From Nostoc sp. NMS8 (GTDB taxonomy: Bacteria; Cyanobacteriota; Cyanobacteriia; Cyanobacteriales; Nostocaceae), in NCBI RefSeq assembly GCF_017115045.1, contig NZ_JABXKK010000098.1, positions 124,001-188,000 on the forward strand: a stretch of 64,000 nt of DNA. The letters run 5' to 3'. A program made the position numbers and the translations under genes. Positions 43,199 through 51,191 of this stretch are shown here, piece after piece (within the stretch, counting starts at the first letter, position 1; each line of letters begins with the position of its first letter). The notes beneath the pieces are model-generated. The model was not told where the DNA came from. It saw only the letters and a program-made list of their open reading frames with translations, and made no database searches.

Positions 43199-43570
43199 TC
43201 AACAGTAGGATTGAATATCCTCTCCACACTGATCTACTAGATAACACAAAGCCCGAAAACGCAAGTAAACAAGTTCATTATAAAGTGGATTTAGTTTGCA
43301 CATTGGTGGAATGTGTCCTATTTTGCGACCAAAAAGTATGATATCACGCTCGAATGGACACTGAGCAGGTATTAGTTTAGCAATAAATTTGGCTAATTTC
43401 CGATTCTGAATCTGAATTTGATCCAGCCATTGACGTAATGGTTGCAGTAAATCTAATTTAGGTTGAGTAAACTGCTTTTTGCTAAGTGTTTGATTATTTT
43501 CTTCTAAAGGTTTAATAAAAGCAGTCAGAAAAATACGCTGATTATTTGTTTTAAGCATAGCTTTAGGCAA
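43199..43570 (-). CDS. Mo-dependent nitrogenase C-terminal-domain protein
   Basis: A 123-aa protein whose C-terminal 75 residues read KFIAKLIPAQCPFERDIILF, then HIPPMCKLNPLYNELVYLRFRALCYL and CGEDIQSYC. This is the signature of the small domain annotated as 'Mo-dependent nitrogenase C-terminal' (PF06967) in cyanobacteria. Despite the name it is a stand-alone protein with conserved Cys residues and no proven nitrogenase role. Upstream of the cupin_3 gene; likely a two-gene unit. Confidence 0.85.
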   Translation of the reverse strand: MPKAMLKTNNQRIFLTAFIKPLEENNQTLSKKQFTQPKLDLLQPLRQWLDQIQIQNRKLAKFIAKLIPAQCPFERDIILFGRKIGHIPPMCKLNPLYNELVYLRFRALCYLVDQCGEDIQSYC

Positions 43571-44201
43571 GGTTTTCCTTGTGTAGATGAACTATTTGCC
43601 GATTCAAAATATTACCATGTAATCTGTCTGGACAATTTAGATTGTGCTTGTAGATTCAGAAGCAAAGTAAGCACAATGCAAACAATTTACATCCATCTTT
43701 TGGAGGGGAAATTGTTTAACTAATTGTTATTTAAACCCACCAAATCATGAAGAACTGTCCCGTTAAATACAAAATAACAAAGAAAATATAAAAATGGCAT
43801 TTCTTTAACTTATGAATTTCTAATCTGTAAGATAGTAATCTTATATATTAGATGTAAATGCTTGGTTTTGAAACTGCCTAGTATCTAGAGATGTAATTTA
43901 TGGCAGGCAAATATAGTTTTATTCTTACCCCCTATACACTTCGGTAGAATTAACCTTTAACATCTCTCGATTTTAGGGCATTGAATATCTATATTTTTGT
44001 CTTATATACTACACAAGCCAACCTAGATATTATCTAATAAGTAGCTATAAATCGTTTGATAAGGGAACTCCAAGAAATAAATTATCCAATATTGTGGGGT
44101 GGGCATCTTAACGCTAATGGCAAGATGCTCACCCCACAGGAGTTAATTGGATACTTTTTTATTTGTCAGTCCCTAAGTCCAAACTCATCCAAACTAATAT
44201 T
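43571..44201. other. AT-rich spacer with a terminator-like hairpin
   Basis: About 630 bp, strongly AT-rich, with no supported ORF. A 17-bp stem (TGTGGGGTGGGCATCTT, 44093-44109 with 44122-44138, one G-U) lies 60 bp past the stop of the exoprotein gene and may terminate it, though copies of this hairpin are common in Nostoc spacers. Confidence 0.5.
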
Positions 44202-46547
44202 TTAACGAGCAGCACAAGATGTAGCGGTGAGCGAGGAGTTATGGGGCATTGCTGTGGGTACTTGAGAAACCAGAACTACGTTCCCATTAGCATCTATAAT
44301 CCACCCTTGGGCTTCTACAATTTGAGTAGGTTCATTGACAGACTTCACTTTCTGTGATTTCTCTTCTGTATTTCGCTGCGCCTGAGCAACCACTTTTTTC
44401 TGAATACCTTCAGCACGATTCTGAGGTTCTGGGGAGAGTGTGATCCAATCTGCCAACACGGCATCATCAGCGATCAATGGCTCTGTGGGATCGGCTACTA
44501 GTCCTCCACGCCCAGTAGTAATAAATGAACTCCTTCCTATTGCTCTACTAGAATTACAACCAGCAACAATTTGCTCCGAAACATCAACTAGATTTACGGG
44601 CAATTCTACTAATCCTTTACTGGGGTCAGCATCTGGTGAGTTGATTTGTACAGTGCCATTTAATGAAGGGTTTTGCTGAGAAAATGCAGTGATATCACTT
44701 GTTGGCAGCCTATTTGGGTCTAGTGGCTCTTTAGGGTTTAACAGCCTCTCTAGGTCTGTACGGGTACGCGGCACAAAACCAAATATGTTCTTAGCAGTGA
44801 TTGTGATTTTACCACCAGGTCCAAGGTTGGCGTTGGCAGTGATATCGTTATTTCCAAAGGGAGTGGCCACAAGGAAGCCGTTTGGTGCATAGATGGTGAT
44901 ATTACCGCCAGTTTTATCACCCCCTGCATTAGTGGATATTTGGCTGTTGCGGCGCATCAGTAACAAGTCCCGCACCTGTAGTGTAATGTTACCGCCCCTA
45001 CCTGAATCACTTTTAGATGTGAGTGTCCCTTGATCCAGAAATATGGAGTTAGCAGCTACGTTGAGTGCGCCTGGTATGCCTGGATTACTTGCATTTCCTG
45101 TAGGAATTGCAGTATTTGGAACTTTAACACTCACATTTATTTCAGCTCCATCGCGGATAATCAATTTCCCTGTGGTGATATTTACTTGTCCCGCATTTCC
45201 ATAACTTAGAGTCGAAGCAAACAAACCACTGGCGTTATCTGTCACTGAGGTTCCAGCTATCTCTACTGAATCCAAGGCGTTAACAATTATGTTTCCTCCT
45301 CTTCCTTCAGATGGAATCACTTGTGAATTATCTATTATTCCACTAGACTCTGCTGTTACTCTTGCCCCATCTTTAATCAGCAATCTCCCAGTGTTGATTT
45401 TAATGTCACCCGCCTTTCCTGTACCAGCCGTTATACCAAGAAACCCAGTAATAGTATTTGGTAAGGTGCTACCAATTAACTCCACGGACTCAGAGGCATT
45501 CACTATCAAATTTCCCGCTCCACCGCTACTTAAAGTAGAAGTACTTACTTGTGCGCCATCCTGAACAATTAATTTCCTAGTATTAATGGTTATATCTTCT
45601 CCATTTCTGTTACCCCTGGTTTGACTTATCAAGCTCACAAGATTGCCACTTAGTTCTACTGTCCTGCCCTGTACCTGGATACTACCGCCGCTACCAAGTC
45701 TATTACTAGTATCTACCTGAGATGGAATTTTAAGCCCGTCAACAGTCACCCGTTGAATTAATTTAATATCTTGGAAATTCTTTACACCTTCATATCCAAA
45801 GACCCAACCTTGGTTCATTGGTTTGAGACTGACCAGACTATTATTAGCTACACTGCCTAGCTCAATTCGTCCTGACGCTGCTGTTAAATTGCCGCCCTCG
45901 AATGTGATATCACCACCCACAAGTGCCAAGGTTTTGCCTGGCAGCACTCTTAGACCAACTGGTTGCCGAAAGATATTAATTTTGCCATCAGGACTAGCTG
46001 CCTGGGATTGATTGCGGATGGGAGCCGCAGTTGCTCCAAATTGCAAACCAATGGGAACACTTACTGTCAGCAAGGGCGTGGCTTGGGGATTTATGGTACT
46101 AAACTTTGTACCATCGGAAAAGTTGAGACTACTCGCTGTACTTGCAATAAAGGAACCACCGATGTTTAAAGAAGCATGAGTACCAAAAATAATCCCATTG
46201 GGATTAATTAAAAACAGGTTAGCTGCGCTGTTAACTTTAAGGATGCCATCAATATTAGAAATTGAATTACCTGTTACTCGGCTAATAATATTCTGAATCC
46301 CCTCAGTATTTTTAAACTCAGCCGTAGTCCCGTTGAGTACAGAGAACTCTTTAAAACTGTGGAATAAATTGCTTCCTAAGCGGGTTCCACCTTCAATATT
46401 TGTGAGATTGCCCTGTGTTGTAACTTGAGAATTATTAGGTAGAGTAGCATCTGGGGTGATTTGGGCAATAGCAGAAGTTCCAGAGAAAGCTATTGACCCA
46501 CTTATTAAAATTCCTAACCCTTTAAACCTGCCACACAAAATACTCAT
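44202..46547 (-). CDS. Two-partner-secretion exoprotein (filamentous hemagglutinin N-terminal domain)
   Basis: A 781-aa secreted protein. Residues 1-29 are a signal peptide ending SAIAQ. Residues 30-165 form the TPS domain needed for export (ITPDATLPNNSQV, NLFHSFKEFSV, NLFLINPNGIIFG). The long middle is a repetitive beta-helix with Asn/Gly-rich strands (GRGGNIIVNALDSVEI, GKAGDIKINTGRLLI). The C-terminus has a Cys pair (GCNSS..., SCAAR). It should pass the outer membrane through a TpsB transporter, none of which is encoded here. Function may be adhesion or surface structure. The gene is isolated. Confidence 0.9.
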   Translation of the reverse strand: MSILCGRFKGLGILISGSIAFSGTSAIAQITPDATLPNNSQVTTQGNLTNIEGGTRLGSNLFHSFKEFSVLNGTTAEFKNTEGIQNIISRVTGNSISNIDGILKVNSAANLFLINPNGIIFGTHASLNIGGSFIASTASSLNFSDGTKFSTINPQATPLLTVSVPIGLQFGATAAPIRNQSQAASPDGKINIFRQPVGLRVLPGKTLALVGGDITFEGGNLTAASGRIELGSVANNSLVSLKPMNQGWVFGYEGVKNFQDIKLIQRVTVDGLKIPSQVDTSNRLGSGGSIQVQGRTVELSGNLVSLISQTRGNRNGEDITINTRKLIVQDGAQVSTSTLSSGGAGNLIVNASESVELIGSTLPNTITGFLGITAGTGKAGDIKINTGRLLIKDGARVTAESSGIIDNSQVIPSEGRGGNIIVNALDSVEIAGTSVTDNASGLFASTLSYGNAGQVNITTGKLIIRDGAEINVSVKVPNTAIPTGNASNPGIPGALNVAANSIFLDQGTLTSKSDSGRGGNITLQVRDLLLMRRNSQISTNAGGDKTGGNITIYAPNGFLVATPFGNNDITANANLGPGGKITITAKNIFGFVPRTRTDLERLLNPKEPLDPNRLPTSDITAFSQQNPSLNGTVQINSPDADPSKGLVELPVNLVDVSEQIVAGCNSSRAIGRSSFITTGRGGLVADPTEPLIADDAVLADWITLSPEPQNRAEGIQKKVVAQAQRNTEEKSQKVKSVNEPTQIVEAQGWIIDANGNVVLVSQVPTAMPHNSSLTATSCAAR

Positions 46548-47049
46548 GATGAATAATAAACTCCTCTAAAAAATGATGGTGACGCTGTGCCTCTATCAAT
46601 ACTGCTCGGTTCAGGCAAAAGACGCGATGAATCGCCGTCTCTACAATAATTAGTCTTTTGTCTTGACGGTGATTTATCGGATATTTTCAATCTAAAATTT
46701 TATCAAAAAATCTTAATCTAAACATATTAGCAACTATATTTAATAAATTAACTATATAACTATATCTATCTCAATAAACTATGATATTCAAATCGTTAAT
46801 ATACGTTTTGGTATTTTTTTAAATATGAAAATATTGGTCGTTCCAAATAATATCAGGTTAGAGGCACAAAATTATTGCGCCTCTACGAAATTTTTTTAAT
46901 TCCCCTATTAAGAGCAATATTTTTAACTTAAATATTAATAAGCTTGCTCATTAGTAGGTAGCATTATTACCAACTTAATTACTGGGAATATTGCTAATTA
47001 ATTTTAGAGGTGCTTACTTTGGTATTTAAGTTTACAAAACTGTTAAGTA
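46548..47049. other. AT-rich spacer with dispersed repeat
   Basis: No gene seen. Near 46595-46680 lies a copy of a repeat (ACTGCTCGGTTCAGGC...GACGCGATGAATCGCC) also present at about 57567-57650. A short inverted pair at about 46860-46890 (AGAGGCACAA with TGCGCCTCT) is another dispersed element. Confidence 0.5.
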
Positions 47050-47370
47050 TTAATGGCACGGGCAATCAACAAATCTATCTAGATCGTTTGACCAACAAGT
47101 ACAACCCGCTAATTTGATATGTTTACCTGGAATTGCTAGTAAAGATTTCTGAACTTGCGCGTCTCCACCAGTATCACTAGATTGGAGTTTAGTTAAATCG
47201 AGTGTGTACTGAAATTGTAGAACTTCTTGTGCTGATATACCGTAATCTTTGAGTATCTGACTGAATTTAGTATTCTTCAGAATTTCATGAAATTCCTGCT
47301 GAATTTCGTCTTGTAACTGCTGTAATTTTTGAGGATCAATAACTGCTTGCTGTGAAGTTTGAGATTCCAT
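47050..47370 (-). CDS. Small protein with Cys-rich C-terminus, RiPP-precursor-like
   Basis: A 106-aa protein. Residues 1-70 are helical and charged (DPQKLQQLQDEIQQEFHEIL, SQILKDYGISAQEVLQF), like a leader. A TGG near residues 70-72 is followed by the tail AGCTCWSNDLDRFVDCPCH, with four Cys in the last 18 residues. This leader-plus-Cys-core form resembles ribosomal peptide precursors, although no modifying enzyme or transporter is nearby. A metal-binding role is an alternative. ATG 47370 is chosen because AAGGAA lies 12 nt upstream; the frame extends to 47442. No recognised family. Confidence 0.55.
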   Translation of the reverse strand: MESQTSQQAVIDPQKLQQLQDEIQQEFHEILKNTKFSQILKDYGISAQEVLQFQYTLDLTKLQSSDTGGDAQVQKSLLAIPGKHIKLAGCTCWSNDLDRFVDCPCH

Positions 47371-47793
47371 GAATTTTACTTTCCTTGCAGAATGATAAAT
47401 GTGTGAACATATCTTGTATGTACTAATTTCAATTGACTTCAATTAGTACAGTTTGGCAATAAAGAAATCAACGATACAGACAGAGTTTAGAATGGCACGA
47501 AAGCATTAGGCCTCTAACGCTCTTGCGAACTCTCGTAATTATAAAATCAGCTTGGCTAGTAATAATTACGCACTTTGTTACAAAACTTCATCTATTTTTG
47601 TTGAATTTCTTGAAAACATTCAGGATTTACTTACGCAAAGGAAAGGTTTTTTGTCATTGCAAGCGATCGCGTATCGCGTAGTGTTTCCCTGCGTAAGTGC
47701 TGTTATGGTAATGAGGCGGGATTATTTCCAAAAAATTGGGGTAAAGAGTATATATAACTCCTCACCCCTGAATCTTCTCAATTCAACTCTAAA
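47371..47793. other. Spacer with dispersed repeats
   Basis: About 420 bp without a supported gene. A tract near 47650-47700 (GCGTATCGCGTAGTG) is a Nostoc-type repeat. The 81-codon plus-strand frame over this area has no ribosome-binding site and crosses the repeat, so I do not call it. The region also includes the 3' side of chlB. Confidence 0.35.
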
Positions 47794-49320
47794 CTAGGCT
47801 CCGACAGCTTCCTTGGCGGCGTATAACACTTCAGCGTTAATTTCCTTGAAACCGCGATCGCGGGCAAATTTCTCAGTATTTCGCTTCACTTTACCGCGAA
47901 CAAATCCCGGAATCTTATTCAATTCTGCTTGACCATCTTTTGTCCAGTTGAGGTCAGAATCAGCAGAAATCCCTCTAGTAATCACTTCTTTAGTATCATG
48001 ACCGCCGAAGATTTCTAACAGGTGATCTTCCATTCCCAAAGTGAAGGAATTGTAGATCAAATCTGTAATCTGATTTGTCCCTTCATAACCCATAAATGGT
48101 TTGTAACCGATGGGGAAATTTTGGACGTGGATTGGTGCAGCAATTACACCGCAAGGAATATCTAAGCGCTTACCAACATGGCGTTCCATTTGAGTGCCGA
48201 AAATCGCGGAGGGTTCGACACGAGCGATCGCATCCCCAATTTCACCATGATCTTCGGAGATTAACACTTCATCGCAATACTCGCTAACCTGTTCGCGGAA
48301 CCAATCTGCATCATATTTACAGTAGGTACCAGCCCAAACAACGTGAATCCCCATTTCTCGCGCCAGAATCTTGGTAATGGCGGCGGCGTGGGTGTTGTCA
48401 CCAAAGACCACAGCTTTTTTGCCAGTCAAGTTCTGACAGTCAATGGAACGGGAGAACCAAGCAGCTTGAGATACATACAGGGTTTGCTCATTGATGAAGT
48501 TTTCATAGTCAACTTCTGCACCTTGAGCGTTAATTACCTGTTGAATCTTGCGAATACAACGGGCAGTTTCCACTACACCCATTGGAGTAATGTCTATATA
48601 AGGTGTGCCAAATTGTTCTTCCAGGTAACGGGCTGTAGTCAAACCGAGTTCACGGTAAGGCACCAGGTTAAACCAGGCTTGGGACATCTTTTTCAAGTCA
48701 TTCACCGAAGCACCTTCGGGAATTAAAGTATTTACTTCAATCCCCAAGTCAGCCATCAGCCGTTTGAGTTCGGTGCAGTCGTGATTATTGTGGAAACCAA
48801 GGGTGGTAGTACCGATAATGTTAACTGAGGGTTTTGCTGTTTTGCCCTCAGGCAACTCGCCGCGCTTGCGGGCTTTTTCAATGTAATATTGGACGATTTG
48901 ATCCAAAGTGCGATCGGCGGCTTGCAGTTCGTTGTAACGGTAGTGGTTTACATCCGCCAGCATTACATCTCCCTTTGCTTCCAGCTGCGCTCGTTCGACA
49001 AAGTTGTGCAGATCCTCTTGCAAAATGCTAGAGGTGCAGGTGGGAGTTAACACAATCAAATCTGGGTGTTCCTCGGCATCCTTACGGACAATGTTATCTA
49101 CCACCTTCTCTTGGGAACCGCGTGCCAAAACGTTGCGATCGACAACACTGGTTGTCACCGGAGTGAAATCTCTCTCCCGCGATAACATGGAGCGCATGAC
49201 GTTAAAGTAGTCATCGCCAATGGGAGCGTGCATGATCGCATGAACATTTTTAAAAGAACTAGCGATTCGGAGAGTGCCGATGTGGGCTGGGCCAGCATAC
49301 ATCCAGTAAGCCAATTTCAT
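47794..49320 (-). CDS. chlB: Light-independent protochlorophyllide reductase subunit B
   Basis: A 508-aa protein, the canonical ChlB length, partner of ChlN in the NB complex of the dark-operative protochlorophyllide reductase. Asp36 (HAPIGDDYF) is the unusual fourth ligand of the NB [4Fe-4S] cluster. Other hallmarks are LTPTCTSSILQEDL, GTTTLGFHNNHDC, VVFGDNTHAAA and YCDEVLISEDHGEIG. The C-terminal segment (LNKIPGFVRGKVKRNTEKFA) matches the family. ATG 49320 gives MKLAYWMYAGPAH, the usual start; the frame reaches 49341. It is unlinked from chlL-chlN here, 40 kb away. Confidence 0.97.
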   Translation of the reverse strand: MKLAYWMYAGPAHIGTLRIASSFKNVHAIMHAPIGDDYFNVMRSMLSRERDFTPVTTSVVDRNVLARGSQEKVVDNIVRKDAEEHPDLIVLTPTCTSSILQEDLHNFVERAQLEAKGDVMLADVNHYRYNELQAADRTLDQIVQYYIEKARKRGELPEGKTAKPSVNIIGTTTLGFHNNHDCTELKRLMADLGIEVNTLIPEGASVNDLKKMSQAWFNLVPYRELGLTTARYLEEQFGTPYIDITPMGVVETARCIRKIQQVINAQGAEVDYENFINEQTLYVSQAAWFSRSIDCQNLTGKKAVVFGDNTHAAAITKILAREMGIHVVWAGTYCKYDADWFREQVSEYCDEVLISEDHGEIGDAIARVEPSAIFGTQMERHVGKRLDIPCGVIAAPIHVQNFPIGYKPFMGYEGTNQITDLIYNSFTLGMEDHLLEIFGGHDTKEVITRGISADSDLNWTKDGQAELNKIPGFVRGKVKRNTEKFARDRGFKEINAEVLYAAKEAVGA

Positions 49321-50560
49321 GTTTATGTTTTCCCTTGTCAACTCAAATAACTAAGTAAGTGGGCGTAAAAAATATCCGATAGACCCGATCGCCAACCCCT
49401 TCAGTGCGTAGTTTACCGCCGTAGGCATCGCGTCGCGTGCCGTTGGCAAAGAAGGGGAGTAAGATTAAAGCCAAGGGGAGGGGGTCTTATTATATTTAAT
49501 TCAGCCCATCTACTTATAAGTGCTTGATTATTAAATCGTTTCTGATTTTCTCAAACCTACTGGCTAAGAAAAAATAAGGTTTGTTGCGGGTTTTCGGGGC
49601 GGTGATATGGCTAAAACTCAGTTAATGCTTGGGATGAGGCTATCTATTTGACACTCCTAGACCTAAAGGTACGGGGATTCTTGATTCTAACGAGTCCACT
49701 TAGATTAGACCCCTTGCGGTATCTAAACCAGAGGTGGTTTTCTCCTCAAGCGTTAACTTTCCGAGTGCCCCTCGGTAGTTGGTTAATTCCAAATTTTGTT
49801 TGTTTAAATTCTGTATCGCCTAGTCCCCATGAAGATTTTACCTATTCCTGGGTAGGAACTAGAACTATGGAATAGAACCCCATATCTTCAATTGTCAAGG
49901 TACAGATTGCTGTTAGGCATTTAGGTTTTTATACAGGTTGATTACCGTTCCTGTTAAACCTAATTTTACCAGAATGTGACTGAGGCGTGAACAACTCAAC
50001 CCGTTTTCATCACGCAGCCGAAACTACGTAATATGGCGTGTACCGCTTGTTACTTACTTGTTACTCAAGGGTTTTCAACGAGTGTTTTTATAAACAATAT
50101 TCCTGTTGTTTATGTAAAAAAATCTTAATGTTCCGGTAACTTTGTTTATAATACCAGTTCTTAGTTAATTTCAATACATACCTAACAGGAACAGCTCCTT
50201 CCCTGGTTGCCGCAAGTACTTATACAAAACTTCGATTATTCACATCAAATATAGCAATTTCTGGCTTCTATTTATCATTTTTGCCAATAACTAAGGTAAT
50301 AATATTTAGCTAGACCAGTTTATCGATTAAGTGCCTACTAGCTTCATGAAGCTAATCGCTGAGTACATATAAGCGTGACCTCTGGCGAAAAGTCTTGCTT
50401 ATGAGTATTATTGTTTATTTATACCTACCTAATTAGCGATCAAACTGTGTAAATATGGAACTTTCTTAGGTAATAAGTGTCAAGCAAAATATTCTCAGGA
50501 AAAATTCACTTGAAGTTTGAAAGTGAATCGAATACCCTAAGCTAGTAGACAATTTTTTCA
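49321..50560. other. Long spacer (chlB upstream region, IS remnant, AT-rich tract)
   Basis: About 1240 bp with no intact gene. 49380-49480 holds a repeat fragment (CCGTAGGCATCGCGTCGC). 49645-49875 is a decayed IS605-type right end, listed separately. The remainder to 50560 is AT-rich with no clear coding potential and carries the promoter region of the small secreted protein at its end. Confidence 0.5.
49645..49875 (-). mobile_element. Decayed right end of an IS200/IS605-family element (tnpB 3' remnant)
   Basis: On the minus strand the frame reads RKVNA-stop-GENHLWFRYRKGS then SGLVRIKNPRTF, matching the end of TnpB (IS605 OrfB) proteins, where VNACGE is usual; the Cys codon is now TGA. It runs into ATCCCCGTACCTTTAGGTCT and GAGTGTCAA, the typical right-end hairpin of these elements in Nostoc with its 3' arm mutated. 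The rest of tnpB is missing. The right-end region of such elements also encodes the omega RNA guide scaffold. Confidence 0.65.
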
Positions 50561-50950
50561 ATGAAATCTATGAACAAAAAAATTCTTCTGAATTTGCTTT
50601 CCACTTCCTCAATTTTTGTGTCGATGATGTCTACGCTGGTGGCATTTCATCCTGCCCATGCCAGTGGTAGTATTACGCAGCGATTGATGCACACACAAGA
50701 CGGTCGTACCTGTATCACTAACCCACATGGTGGAAACGATTTTGTGTGCATTCGAGATTCAGAGAGAAAGCAACCGTATACCTCTACACGTTCCTCAACT
50801 ATTGTCACATCAGTATCAGATCGAAATGTTGCCATGTTGAACTTTACTGAAGAGGAAAGCGATGCTGCAATTAGGGTATTTGGCTGCGACTGCCCATTAT
50901 GTATAAATTCTTTGCGTCAGTTGCAGGGTACTGGAAACTTGGTGTACTAA
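50561..50950 (+). CDS. Small secreted hypothetical protein with Cys cluster
   Basis: A 129-aa protein. Residues 1-35 form a signal peptide (ILLNLLSTSSIFVSMMSTLVAFHPAHAS, cleavage after AHA). The mature part has Cys51 and Cys63 (RTCITNPHGGNDFVC) and a late cluster FGCDCPLCINSLRQL (Cys109, 111 and 114), possibly a disulfide or metal site. I do not recognise the family. ATG 50570 (MNKKILLN) is an alternative start. Convergent with the helicase gene, with hairpins between. Confidence 0.65.
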   Translation: MKSMNKKILLNLLSTSSIFVSMMSTLVAFHPAHASGSITQRLMHTQDGRTCITNPHGGNDFVCIRDSERKQPYTSTRSSTIVTSVSDRNVAMLNFTEEESDAAIRVFGCDCPLCINSLRQLQGTGNLVY

Positions 50951-51084
50951 GATTGAATAGCGTTGATAGCGACTATAACTTTTGTTAGATACACGTGATT
51001 AATCACGTATAGAAGATATACAAAACCAAAAAAGCATTTTTAACGAAGTACCACTACTATTATTTGGTTAAATGTAAATTCATT

Positions 51085-51112
51085 GTAGGGGCAATTCATT
51101 AATTGCCTCTAC
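51085..51112. terminator. Hairpin between convergent genes
   Basis: GTAGGGGCAATT (51085-51096) pairs with 51101-51112 with one G-U and a 4-nt loop. It lies between the ends of the secreted-protein and helicase genes. A perfect 16-bp palindrome, ACGTGATTAATCACGT, is at 50993-51008. Both may be dispersed repeats that serve as transcript ends. Confidence 0.45.
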
Positions 51113-51191
51113 AGCGTCTAATTTTGCTTAAGTCCTGAGAGAAAAAGACGCATAAATTCTCAAGTAGTCTGTGTGCGTCAGAGCGTCTTGT

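Noticed and set aside
47552..47797. 81-codon plus-strand ORF
   Set aside because: No ribosome-binding site; it crosses a dispersed repeat and has no recognisable motif.
49648..49875. 75-codon plus-strand ORF
   Set aside because: It is antisense to a recognisable IS605 right end/tnpB remnant and has no ribosome-binding site.
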